From contig NZ_CP041186.1 in NCBI RefSeq assembly GCF_006517175.1, positions 5,297,074 to 5,361,073 on the forward strand: 64,000 nt of DNA, written 5' to 3'. Numbering within the stretch: position 1 is the first letter of the stretch; every line of letters starts with the position of its first letter. Below are positions 1 through 8,308 of the stretch, one piece after another. The position numbers and the translations under genes were made by a program. Source of the stretch: Persicimonas caeni. Its GTDB lineage: Bacteria; Myxococcota_A; Bradymonadia; Bradymonadales; Bradymonadaceae. The notes below the pieces were generated by a model that saw only the letters and a list, made by a program, of their open reading frames with translations, did not search any database and was not told the origin of the DNA.

Positions 1-2
1 TC

Positions 3-2141
3 GGGGGATGCGAGTCGGACGCCGGCAAAAAGTCGGCGGGCGACTCACAACCGTCGAAGGTCAAAGCGAAGCCTGCCTTGCCCGAGGGCGTCGACGGGCC
101 GATGCTCCCCGACGAGGGCAGCCGCTTCAGCCCCTCGCTCGCCCGCCTGGTCGAAGACACCCCGCATATGGCCGCGCTCACCGAGGTCGACAAGTGCGCC
201 GAATGCCACGCCGACATCGTCGCCCAGTGGCGCGACAGCATGCACGCCTTCGCCTCGTTCAATAACCCGCTGTACCGCACGGCCTTCGATGATTTTCAGA
301 GTGAAGACCAGCCCGAAAAGGTCCGCTTTTGCGCCGGCTGTCACGACCCGACGCTCTTGTTCGACGACAGCATCACCAAACCCGTCAGCCCCAAAGAGCC
401 GCGCGCGCATCTGGGCGTGACCTGCGGGGTCTGTCACGGGGTCAAAAAGGCGACCTACGACGGCAACGCGAGCTACGAACTGACTTCGGCGCCCATCCCC
501 ATCCCCAAAAACGACGACCCCGACAGCATCGAGAAGCATATCAAACGCGTGGTCACCTACCCGGTCGAAGACGACGAGCTGTGCGCCTCGTGCCACCGCG
601 GGTTTTTGACCCAGGCCACCGGCCACGACGTCTTCATCCAGGGCATCGACGAGCACAAGCCGTGGCGACGCTCGGGCTACGCCCAGAACCCGACCACCCG
701 CCTCGACGAGGCGGTCGAGGCGGCCGACTGCACCGACTGTCATATGCCCCGCACCGACGGGGGCGAGGCGTCGCACCGCTTCCCGGGCGGGCACACGACC
801 TTCGCGAAGATGCTCGGCTCCGAGGCCCAGCTCGAGGCGAACAAACGCCTGCTCGAAAACGCCGCGACCCTCGACATCGCCGCGGTCGGCAAGGGCGACG
901 AGGACCTCCCCTCGACGCCGGACGACTTCTCCATCGACGCCGGCGAGCGCCTCTGGTTCGACGTCGTCGTGCGCAACACCGGCACCGGCCACAACTTCCC
1001 GGGCGGGGTCAAAGACCTGCGCGACACCTGGCTCGAGGTACGCATGACGCGCGCCGACGGCTCGCCGCTGGCCCACGCCGGCGTCGACCACGCCGAGACG
1101 GGCGACGACCCCACCGCCCACAGGCTGCGCGTGCTTCTGCTCGACGAAGAGGGCAAAGACGAAGAGATCCACGCCGTCGCCCACTTTCGCACCCCCGTCT
1201 ACAACCACACGATCACCCCGCGCGACGCCGCGCTCGTGCGCTACACCTTCGCGCTCCCCGAATCGCTGGAGGCCGACGCCTTCCCGCTGGAGATCCACGT
1301 GAAACTCCGCCACCGCCGCCTGACTAAGGCTTTCGCCCAGGCGAGCTGCAAGGCGGCGTCGAGCGAGCGCGGCCAGCAATTCTTGGCCGCGACCAAAATC
1401 CAACTCGGCCGCGCCCCCGACCCGTGCGTCGAGCAGCCCATCTTCGACATGGAGACAGCACGGGCGACCGTGCGCAAAGACGGCTTCGACCTGCCCGAGA
1501 AGCCCGCCTGGAAGCGCTGGTTCGAGCGCGGCCTGGCCCTGCAGTCGACCTTGTCCGAGCGCCTCTACGAGGCCCACGACAGTTTCGACCGCGCCTTGTC
1601 CTCTATCGGTGAACACGGCGACGACCACCACCGCGCCATGGCGCTCGTGGGCAAGGCGCAAGTCTTCGCCCGGCAGGGAAGCCACCAAAAGGCGATCGAC
1701 CTGTTCGACGCCGCCGAAAAACTCGTGGGCGAGCACCCAGCGATCTTCTTCGGCCGCGGCAAGGCCTACGCGCGGGTGTGGCGCTTCGACAAGGCCGTCG
1801 AGGAGTTCGACAAGGCCGCCCAGCGCGTCGACGACGACCGCGTCTGGCGCAAGCTCGCCCAGGGGCAGGGCAGCCTGAGCCGCGCGGCCGCCTCGATCCT
1901 CGCCGCCCGCAGCGGACTGACCCTCGAGCCGCGCGATCCCGACCTGTTGCGCAGCCAAATGCTCGCCCTGCAGGCCCTCGACGCGCCCGCCGACTGGGTC
2001 GAAGAGGCGCTCGCCGCCTTCGACCGCTTCAAGCGCGACGAAGACGCGCATCTGATTCAGGCAAAGTGTGCCGACCGCTCGGCCATCTGTCGCAACGAGC
2101 GCATCCAGGTGCACGCCCACGAGCTTGTGGCAGTCGATTGA
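3..2141 (+). CDS. Pentaheme cytochrome c lipoprotein with C-terminal TPRs (5' partial)
   Basis: The frame is open to the left window edge and its first codons read Gly-Gly-Cys followed by an Asp/Ser/Lys-rich linker. This looks like the end of a lipobox, so the true start lies just outside and the protein is probably a lipoprotein. Five CXXCH haem c attachment motifs are visible at 195-209, 330-344, 423-437, 582-596 and 729-743. The region around 980-1030 contains a GTGHNFPGG motif typical of multihaem cytochromes of the c554 type. The last 200 residues (about 1530-2100) are helical TPR-like repeats. Likely role: periplasmic or surface electron transfer. Partner and substrate are unknown. An internal TTG at 78 is a possible but unlikely start. 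Confidence 0.85.
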   Translation, partial: GGCESDAGKKSAGDSQPSKVKAKPALPEGVDGPMLPDEGSRFSPSLARLVEDTPHMAALTEVDKCAECHADIVAQWRDSMHAFASFNNPLYRTAFDDFQSEDQPEKVRFCAGCHDPTLLFDDSITKPVSPKEPRAHLGVTCGVCHGVKKATYDGNASYELTSAPIPIPKNDDPDSIEKHIKRVVTYPVEDDELCASCHRGFLTQATGHDVFIQGIDEHKPWRRSGYAQNPTTRLDEAVEAADCTDCHMPRTDGGEASHRFPGGHTTFAKMLGSEAQLEANKRLLENAATLDIAAVGKGDEDLPSTPDDFSIDAGERLWFDVVVRNTGTGHNFPGGVKDLRDTWLEVRMTRADGSPLAHAGVDHAETGDDPTAHRLRVLLLDEEGKDEEIHAVAHFRTPVYNHTITPRDAALVRYTFALPESLEADAFPLEIHVKLRHRRLTKAFAQASCKAASSERGQQFLAATKIQLGRAPDPCVEQPIFDMETARATVRKDGFDLPEKPAWKRWFERGLALQSTLSERLYEAHDSFDRALSSIGEHGDDHHRAMALVGKAQVFARQGSHQKAIDLFDAAEKLVGEHPAIFFGRGKAYARVWRFDKAVEEFDKAAQRVDDDRVWRKLAQGQGSLSRAAASILAARSGLTLEPRDPDLLRSQMLALQALDAPADWVEEALAAFDRFKRDEDAHLIQAKCADRSAICRNERIQVHAHELVAVD

Positions 2142-2584
2142 CCATGGTCGCCGGTCTTCGCGGAGCGGAGCCTTTGCCCCTGCGGATCACTCGCCCGGTT
2201 TTGCGGAGCGGGGCCTTGGCCCCTGCGGATCACTTGCCCGGTTTTGCGGAGCGGGGCCTTGGCCCCTGCGGAGCACTCGCCGGTGCAGCCCCAAGGCTTG
2301 CCTTGGGGGAGGGAGCCTCAACAACCACATGTGTCGGTTCACGAGATGTCACGTGTTGCCGACTCGCGGCACTCGCGATTGTAACGAGTTCAGGGAGCGC
2401 ACGGTTTACCCCATGGCGAGCCATGGGGCTGCACTGGCGCTGGCTCCGCTCGGGGCAAGCCTCGGCTCCGCAGGGGGGCGCGTGCCGCTTGTATGCAAAT
2501 GAACCATACGCCAGTTCCAATCGCCGTAGTACGTTGCCCTCCTCGTTCTTAGATACAATTTATCGCCTGTAAAAGAGGTGCGAG
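2142..2584. repeat. Intergenic repeat element, copy A
   Basis: This 443-base spacer carries no convincing gene. It opens with about three units of a 43-base direct repeat starting at 2160, 2203 and 2246. A hairpin follows at 2289-2308 (CCCCAAGG/CCTTGGGG), then a core of roughly 100 bases, then a second hairpin at about 2409-2428 (CCCCATGG/CCATGGGG). The core is about three-quarters identical, in the opposite orientation, to the spacer at 6061-6474. A promoter for the following lipoprotein gene probably lies near 2500-2575 but no clear hexamers were identified. Confidence 0.75.
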
Positions 2585-3976
2585 ATGGACGCACGAGTGC
2601 TGGTACGTGGAATCGGTTGGAGTCTTCTGGTCCTCGGCATAGGAGCCTGCAGCGGGGTGCCGCTCGAAGGGGAGCCGCTTCGGCCGGGAGACATAGACGG
2701 GAGGCCGGACCAACAAGCCGTCTCGGCACAGCAAGCCGAGGGAGCCGAAGCCGCAGCGGAGCAGCCTGCGAAACCTGCCGTCGAGTGGTCTTATACCGAG
2801 GTGATCGAGGCCGTCGACACGCGACCGCTGCCGGAAGGGGCAGTCGGCGAGATCAACTGCAAGCCGTTCGAGAAGTTGCCCGATGCCATTGATGTCAGCG
2901 AGGTCCGCGAGAAAGCCTGCCAGCAATTGGTGGGAGCGCTCGATCAGCCTGGAAAGCTTGGGGCCGATGCCGTCAAAGGTGAGTTGTTCGAGGCGTCGAA
3001 ATCGTGCGGCGTCGATGGGCCGATGGGCAGACGGATGACCTGCTGGAGCGCCGAAGGCAAGCGGCTCGCCTCCTTTACCTTCCCCAACGGCATCGCGCCG
3101 GAATATGAGATCTACGACTACGACAACACGCCCGACTGGGCCGATGAGAAGAATGTCGCGGTCTCGGAGCTTCGCACGAAACGGGTACGGCCCGGGTCGA
3201 ACGAAGAGCCGCCCACTCCGTGTAGCCGCACTTTTTACGACGGCAACGTGCGCTACGAGGTGCGCGACACCGATGGCGACGGGCAGATCGATAAAGGGAG
3301 TCGACGGCTGCATGGGCCGCTCGGACAATTCGTTCGACGCGACGTACTCGACGCGAACGCCGGCGAGTACAAGCCCAGGTCCATCCGGGAATGGAACGGC
3401 ACTTCCTTCAAAGAGTACGATATCCGATCGGGTGGGAACAAAGATCTGTATCGAATTGGGCAGTCAGACGGTCGCGGCAATATCACCCGACGGCAGCTCA
3501 AGGGGATGCGTAAGTCGGTCCAAGAGATGAAATATGACGACGAAGGCCGCCTCATCTACCAGGCCCAAAAGGACACTCCGGACGAGGAGGGGTGGGACCA
3601 TGTCCAGACCTGGAAGTACGACGCTCGGGGCCGCCTGTTGAAAGAGACCGAAGAAGACCGCAATGGCCGAAGTGTCCGCACAATCGACTACGGCCCCCAC
3701 GGACCGGTCTCGGGGGTCTACACCGCCGCAGGCAACCCCCCCGTCCAAGAAGTCTGGGAGTACGACGAGCAGGGCCGCATGCTCTTTAGCGCCGAGGCTG
3801 ACGGGGCGAAGAAGTTGCGGGTTTTCAGCGTCGTCTGGAACGACGAGGAGAAGACGTATATCGCCCACAAAAAGGTCTTGAGAGGAGACGAGAGCGCCCC
3901 CTCCGTCGACACCGTGGACCGCAACCTGACCTCCAACTACGCCTTCGAGCTGTGGTACGGCTGCTTCATCGATTGA
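2585..3976 (+). CDS. YD-repeat-like lipoprotein, function unknown
   Basis: 463 residues. The N-terminus is a signal peptide ending in the lipobox GIGAC, with Cys about residue 22, so an envelope lipoprotein is expected. The linker after it is rich in Ala, Glu and Gln. The C-terminal third contains repeated Y-D-x-x-G-R-L segments (WKYDARGRLLKET, EYDEQGRMLF, KYDDEGRLIY), the hallmark of YD/RHS-type beta-strand repeats. There is no toxin tip or full RHS shell. It stands alone between a repeat-rich spacer and a hairpin terminator. The function cannot be assigned from sequence; carbohydrate or surface binding is only a guess. Confidence 0.75.
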   Translation: MDARVLVRGIGWSLLVLGIGACSGVPLEGEPLRPGDIDGRPDQQAVSAQQAEGAEAAAEQPAKPAVEWSYTEVIEAVDTRPLPEGAVGEINCKPFEKLPDAIDVSEVREKACQQLVGALDQPGKLGADAVKGELFEASKSCGVDGPMGRRMTCWSAEGKRLASFTFPNGIAPEYEIYDYDNTPDWADEKNVAVSELRTKRVRPGSNEEPPTPCSRTFYDGNVRYEVRDTDGDGQIDKGSRRLHGPLGQFVRRDVLDANAGEYKPRSIREWNGTSFKEYDIRSGGNKDLYRIGQSDGRGNITRRQLKGMRKSVQEMKYDDEGRLIYQAQKDTPDEEGWDHVQTWKYDARGRLLKETEEDRNGRSVRTIDYGPHGPVSGVYTAAGNPPVQEVWEYDEQGRMLFSAEADGAKKLRVFSVVWNDEEKTYIAHKKVLRGDESAPSVDTVDRNLTSNYAFELWYGCFID

Positions 3977-4001
3977 GGTGAGCCTGCTTTACTGCTAGAT
4001 C

Positions 4002-4034
4002 GGGGGCGTCCCCAGAATTAACGCCCCCGTTTCT
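4002..4034 (+). terminator. Hairpin terminator after YD-repeat lipoprotein gene
   Basis: A perfect 8-bp stem, GGGGGCGT (4002-4009) with ACGCCCCC (4021-4028), has an 11-base loop and is followed by GTTTCTC. It lies 25 bases after the stop codon and before the next start, which fits intrinsic termination with a weak T tract. Confidence 0.6.
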
Positions 4035-4046
4035 CGCGGTGATCTC

Positions 4047-5216
4047 ATGCTGTTACGTCGCTTCTGCACGCTCTGCGCACTCCTGCTGTGCGTTTCCGTG
4101 GCCAGCTCGGCCTTCGCTCAACAAGCCGAGCCCGATTCCAACAAACCCGATTCCAACACAGATAAGGCGGTCATGGGCGACGTCGTCCAGGGCTGGGAAG
4201 CCACCTTTCTGCCCAGCCGGGTCAACTCGCACGTCGACGACGACGGGTTGAAGTACGTGGTCGTCGCCGCCGGCGAGGCCGACGAGTCGACCGAGGAGGC
4301 CGCTGCGGCGCTGGCCGTTGCGCTGCGCGACGGAGAGGCTGCGCTGGTGATGGACGACGCCGCGTTGGGCGAAGTCGCCGGGCTCGACGACGACAAGGTT
4401 GTGGCCAAGGCCCAGGGGCTTCCGGTCGACCAGGTCGTAATCGTGCGCGTCTTTCCGGGCGGCGAGGGTAACCCCGACACCGCCGTGGTGACTGTGCGCG
4501 ACAAGGCCGGCGAGGCCGTGTGGGCCTTGAGCGGCACCTACGGCGAGCCGGTGGAGGCCAAAGAGGCCGAGGGCGGCGGGCTGGGCGTGTCGCGAAATGC
4601 CGCCGAGGCGGTCGGTGAGACGGTCGAGTCGGAGGCCGAGGCCGACGAAGAGGCGCGCGAGCAGTATGCCAAGCAGTTTATCTGGTTCCAGGACATGATC
4701 GGCGTCAACCAATACGGTGCGGTCGTGTCGAGCTGGTCGAACGCCTATCAGGGCAAGTACCGAAAGCTGCTCGGACCCGAGGAGTTCTACCGTGAAGTCG
4801 GCCGGCCGGACCTGGCCGCGGAGTATTCGTCCAATAGCAGCAAGATGGGCTGGGGCATCGCGATGACCACCGTGGGCATTGTCGGTGCTACCGTCGGCGG
4901 CTCGTGGTTGCTCGTGGAGGGGATCAGCAGCAACTACGACGCAGATGCCGACACGACCACGCCTCTGCTCGTCACCGTCGGCTCGACGCTCTTGGCGATC
5001 GGCGGCTATGTCGTCATGCCCGACAAACTCCACCCCATCGAGCCGAGCGAGGCGCGCGAGCTCGCTGACAAGCACAACCAGAAGCTCAAAGAGGAGCTCG
5101 GCCTGTCGAAGGACTACTCGCCGATGCCGCAGGCGTCGCGCAACTCGATCAAATACAATTTCGGTTTCGGGGCTGCCCCCGGAGGAGCTGCAGGTGTTCT
5201 GCGCGTTGAATTCTAA
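4047..5216 (+). CDS. Exported membrane protein of unknown function
   Basis: 389 residues. The N-terminus is a classic Sec signal peptide (MLLRRFCTLCALLLCVSVAS, cleavage after AFA). The middle is acidic and Ala/Glu-rich, with no family recognised. Near the C-terminus are two hydrophobic stretches, one starting IAMTTVGIVGATVGGSWLL and one around LLVTVGSTLLAIGGYVV, likely membrane helices. The stop codon lies 23 bases inside the next gene, a protease, so the two are probably translated together and may share a function in the envelope. What the protein does is unknown. Confidence 0.75.
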   Translation: MLLRRFCTLCALLLCVSVASSAFAQQAEPDSNKPDSNTDKAVMGDVVQGWEATFLPSRVNSHVDDDGLKYVVVAAGEADESTEEAAAALAVALRDGEAALVMDDAALGEVAGLDDDKVVAKAQGLPVDQVVIVRVFPGGEGNPDTAVVTVRDKAGEAVWALSGTYGEPVEAKEAEGGGLGVSRNAAEAVGETVESEAEADEEAREQYAKQFIWFQDMIGVNQYGAVVSSWSNAYQGKYRKLLGPEEFYREVGRPDLAAEYSSNSSKMGWGIAMTTVGIVGATVGGSWLLVEGISSNYDADADTTTPLLVTVGSTLLAIGGYVVMPDKLHPIEPSEARELADKHNQKLKEELGLSKDYSPMPQASRNSIKYNFGFGAAPGGAAGVLRVEF

Positions 5217-6060
5217 GTCGATTCGTCTGCTCACTGCCCTCGCGCTCACGCTCTGCGCCTCCACGGCCTACGCCCAGGACGGCGCCGCAGACGAGGACCC
5301 GCTCGCCGCGGTCGAGACCTACCAACAGAAGTTGTTCGAGAAGGTCGCCCCGTCGGTGATCTTCATCAGCCAAGGCAACTCCATCGGCTCGGGCTTCTTC
5401 GTCGACGCCCAGGGGCTGGCGCTGACCAACAAGCACGTGGTCGGCGAGGCCAAAGAGGTCAAGGTCGTCCTCCAAGACGGCCGCAAGCTGACCGCCAAGG
5501 TCGTCGAGCGCGCCAAAGGCGAGACCGACCTGGCGCTGGTCAAAGTGCCGGTGAAGTCGTCGAAGGCGTTGTCGCTCACCGGCTTCGACGACCTGCGCGT
5601 GGGGAGCTGGGTCGGCTCGGTGGGCCACGGCGTGGGCGGCGTGTGGACCTTCACCAAGGGGATGGTCTCCAATATCTACCCCTCCGACAAGTCGCGGCCG
5701 ATCTTCCAGACCCAGATCCCGCTCAACCCCGGCGCCTCCGGCGGCCCGGTCTTCGACCGCAAGGGCCGCGTGGTCGGGGTGGTCACCGCCGGCATCACCG
5801 ACTCGAATAGCGTCAACTTCGCCATCCGCAGCGACGTCGCCCTGGGTTCGCTCGACGGGCTCTCCGAGCAGTGTCGCTGCCTGGTGGTCACCGCCCCCGA
5901 GGGCGTGCCCGTGTTCGTCAACGGCAAGATGATGGGCAAGGGCCCCGAAGTGCGCGTGCAGTTGTCCGACGGCAAACACGAAGTGTTCGCGGTGATCAAG
6001 GGAAAGATGAAGAAGAAGAAGGTCGCCTTTCCGAAGACGAAGGCTGTGGAGTTGGAGTGA
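5194..6060 (+). CDS. Exported trypsin-fold serine protease with PEGA-like tail
   Basis: 288 residues from a GTG start chosen because GGAGGAG (5181-5187) sits 6 bases upstream and the result begins with a clean signal peptide (LLTALALTLCASTAYA then QD). The chain shows a DegP/HtrA-like catalytic triad: His in TNKHVVGE, Asp in ETDLALVKV and Ser in NPGASGGPVFD. No PDZ domain follows. Instead the last 60 residues (VPVFVNGKMMGKGP onward) resemble a PEGA domain, a small beta-sandwich common in surface proteins. It overlaps the upstream gene by 23 bases. The predicted role is periplasmic or surface proteolysis; the substrate is unknown. Confidence 0.85.
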   Translation: MFCALNSKSIRLLTALALTLCASTAYAQDGAADEDPLAAVETYQQKLFEKVAPSVIFISQGNSIGSGFFVDAQGLALTNKHVVGEAKEVKVVLQDGRKLTAKVVERAKGETDLALVKVPVKSSKALSLTGFDDLRVGSWVGSVGHGVGGVWTFTKGMVSNIYPSDKSRPIFQTQIPLNPGASGGPVFDRKGRVVGVVTAGITDSNSVNFAIRSDVALGSLDGLSEQCRCLVVTAPEGVPVFVNGKMMGKGPEVRVQLSDGKHEVFAVIKGKMKKKKVAFPKTKAVELE

Positions 6061-6474
6061 CGCCGTTGCGGAGCGGGGCCTTGGCCCCTGCGGAGCTCGC
6101 CCCGCTGTTTGGGGCGCCCGTGCAGCCCCGCGGCTTGCCGCGGGGTTAACCGTGCGATTTCTGAACTTCTTACAATCGCGATTGTCACGAATCGGCAACA
6201 CGTCACATTCTGAAAACCAACACATGTGGTCGTTGGGGATCAAACCCCCAAGGCAAGCCTTGGGGCTGCACCGGCGAGGGCTCCGCTCGGGGCAAGCCCC
6301 GGCTCCGCAAGAGGGGCTGCACCGGCGAGGGCTCCGCTCGGGGCAAGCCCCGGCTCCGCAAGAGGGGCTGCACCGGCGAGGGCTCCGCTCGGGGCAAGCC
6401 CCGGCTCCGCAAGAGGGGCTGCACCGGCGAGGGCTCCGCTCGGGGCGAGCCCCGGCTCCGCAAGAGCGGCCCGC
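6061..6474. repeat. Intergenic repeat element, copy B (inverted relative to copy A)
   Basis: This 414-base spacer holds the same modules as 2142-2490 in the opposite orientation: a GCGGAGCGGGGCCTTGG-type unit at 6066-6090, hairpins CCCCGCGG/CCGCGGGG (about 6126-6145) and CCCCCAAGG/CCTTGGGG (about 6245-6265), and a core of about 100 bases between them that matches the reverse complement of copy A at about three positions in four. Both edges abut stop codons of convergent genes. No promoter or gene is seen. Confidence 0.75.
6263..6466. repeat. Four tandem 51-bp repeats
   Basis: Four head-to-tail copies of a 51-base unit beginning GGGCTGCACCGGCGAGGG start at 6263, 6314, 6365 and 6416. They are almost identical; the last has GGGGCGAGC for GGGGCAAGC. 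Each unit contains a GGGCTCCGCTCGGGGC segment able to fold on itself. Because 51 is a multiple of three, the array is open in several frames, but nothing suggests it is translated. Confidence 0.85.
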
Positions 6475-8097
6475 TCAATCCTTCTTCGTCGGGTCAAAGC
6501 CCATCTGCTCGATGATGTCCGAGAGCATCTCCTGGGCGAAATCGCTGTACTCCCAATCGTCCGGGGCGAGCTCGAGCGCACGGTGCAGGTCGTGGGCGGC
6601 CTCGGCGTGCTGGTCGAGGATATTCCAGACGCCGGCGCGCTTGGCATACGGCATCGGGTTGTACGGGTCGATCTCGATGGCGCGGTTCCAGTCGTCGATG
6701 GCGCCGCGGAAGTCCTGGAGCTTCAGGCGCGCCAGGCCGCGGTTGAGGTGGGATTCGAGGTCCTCCTCGTCGAGCTCGATGGCCTTGGAGTAGTCGTCCT
6801 TGGCCTTCTCGTAGTTCTCGAGGCCGGCGTAGGCGTTGCCGCGGTTGTAGTAGTGCTCGCCGGCGTACGGCTGCAGCTCGATGGCGCGCGACAGGTGATT
6901 GATGGCCTCGTCGTAATACTCGGCGGACAGGAAGATAAAGCCGAGCGCCGACCACGCCTCGGCGTAGTTCTCGTCGATGTCGATCGCCTTTTCGTAGTCG
7001 AGGATAGCCTCGCGAACGTCGCCGCGGGCGCGGTGGACCATGGCGCGGTTCGAGTAGGCGATGACCGAGTCAGGGTCGAGCTGGATGGCGCGGTCGAAGT
7101 CTTCCTCGGCGCCTTCGAGGTCGTCGAGGGCCACGCGCACGATGCCGCGGTTGGCGAAGACCTCGGGGGCCTCGTCGTCGGCCTCGGCGGCGCGGTCGAA
7201 GTCTTCGAGCGCCTGCTCGAATTGCTCGGTGCCGTAGTAGGCCAGCCCGCGGTTGATGAGCGCGGCGACGTGGTCGGGCTCGCGCTGCAGGGCCTCGGTG
7301 AAGTCGACGATGGCATCCTGGATATCTTCGTGAGCCCCGCGCGCCACGCCGCGCTGCAGGTAGGCGTCGACCATGTCCGGGTCGAGCTCGAGCGCGGCGT
7401 TGCAGTCGGCCATCGCCCCGTGAAGGTCGCCCTCGGCGAAGCGTTTTTCAGCGCGCGCGACGTAGTCTTCGGGGCTGTCGAGCTCCTCGTATTCTTTGTC
7501 GTGGGCGTGGTCGTGGTCGTGGCCAGCGCTGTGCATCACCTCTTCGAAGGCCCCCGAGCGCGCGAGTTCGTCGAACTCCTCGACGAATTTGTCGGTGATC
7601 TCGGCGTACAGCTTTCGGAACTGCTCCTCGTTGGCGAGGATGGTGGCCACCGACTCCGACAGCGGCTTTTCGAGCTCGCGGCGACCCAACTCGTGGACGC
7701 GGTCGACGAGCTTGGCGTGCTTCTCGAAGGTGCTCAGGTGCTCGTCGAGGAAGTCGACGCTGATGTCGTGCGCGTTGTCCTCGCCGAGCTCGTTGTTCTG
7801 CTCGAGGCCGCGAATCTCCTCGACGAGCTCGTCGAGCGAGCGATCCTCGCCGACGACCAGGTCGAGGCTCATCGGGCCGATCAGAAAGTAGCGCACGTCG
7901 AGCGCCGGAGCGCGCACGAACAGCCACCAGGCCAGCCGGAACATCAGGTCTTCGTGCCCCGACAGCGGCGAGGTGACGTCCTGACGCCAGGCGGTGCTGC
8001 GAATCGCCTCGGCGATGGTCCGATCGGCCAGATCACTCTGCTCGCGTAGCTCGGCGAGTTGCGATTCGACGGCTTCCAGTGCTTTTTGCCAGCTCAT
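6475..8097 (-). CDS. Protein with nine tandem TPRs
   Basis: 540 residues from the ATG at 8097, chosen because AGGA lies 6-7 bases upstream and the chain then starts MSWQKALEAVESQL. The first 190 residues are helical and have no recognised family; they end in a His/Asp-rich stretch (HDHDHAHDKEYEE). From about residue 215 to 520 there are nine regular 34-residue TPR units, each with the pattern A-x-x-x-R-G and a closing A-x-x-L-D-P (for example AIELDEEDLESHLNRGLARL). No signal peptide is seen, so it is probably a cytoplasmic scaffold. The partner is unknown. Confidence 0.85.
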   Translation of the reverse strand: MSWQKALEAVESQLAELREQSDLADRTIAEAIRSTAWRQDVTSPLSGHEDLMFRLAWWLFVRAPALDVRYFLIGPMSLDLVVGEDRSLDELVEEIRGLEQNNELGEDNAHDISVDFLDEHLSTFEKHAKLVDRVHELGRRELEKPLSESVATILANEEQFRKLYAEITDKFVEEFDELARSGAFEEVMHSAGHDHDHAHDKEYEELDSPEDYVARAEKRFAEGDLHGAMADCNAALELDPDMVDAYLQRGVARGAHEDIQDAIVDFTEALQREPDHVAALINRGLAYYGTEQFEQALEDFDRAAEADDEAPEVFANRGIVRVALDDLEGAEEDFDRAIQLDPDSVIAYSNRAMVHRARGDVREAILDYEKAIDIDENYAEAWSALGFIFLSAEYYDEAINHLSRAIELQPYAGEHYYNRGNAYAGLENYEKAKDDYSKAIELDEEDLESHLNRGLARLKLQDFRGAIDDWNRAIEIDPYNPMPYAKRAGVWNILDQHAEAAHDLHRALELAPDDWEYSDFAQEMLSDIIEQMGFDPTKKD

Positions 8098-8212
8098 AAA
8101 TCGTCCTGAGATTGAGAAACGCGGTGCGCGACCCGCTGTAATAGGTGTGCGCACCGAAGGGCGTCAAGCAAAGTGTGACGTGGCCAGTATACTGTGCATC
8201 GTATTGTTGGCG

Positions 8213-8235
8213 GCATTGCCACGAATCGGCAATGC
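8213..8235. promoter_or_regulatory. Palindrome upstream of acyl-CoA oxidase-like gene
   Basis: GCATTGCC and GGCAATGC form a perfect 8-bp inverted repeat around ACGAATC. It lies 73 bases before the ATG at 8309 in the divergent spacer between two genes. The half CACGAATCGGCAA recurs in other spacers of this window, so it may be an operator or part of a dispersed repeat. Confidence 0.4.
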
Positions 8236-8308
8236 TTGCACCAACGCAACTCCGCTGCTAATTGCAATGGCACACAAACTTAACAACCCTCACAAACGGA
8301 CGACGCCG

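Noticed and set aside
45-2120. Long minus-strand open frame opposite the cytochrome gene
   Set aside because: Its frame is the mirror of a GC-rich gene with clear haem motifs; the product is low-complexity and lacks any family features.
6203-6647. Open frames through the four 51-bp repeats
   Set aside because: The unit length is a multiple of three so frames stay open automatically; no start signals and no protein-like features.
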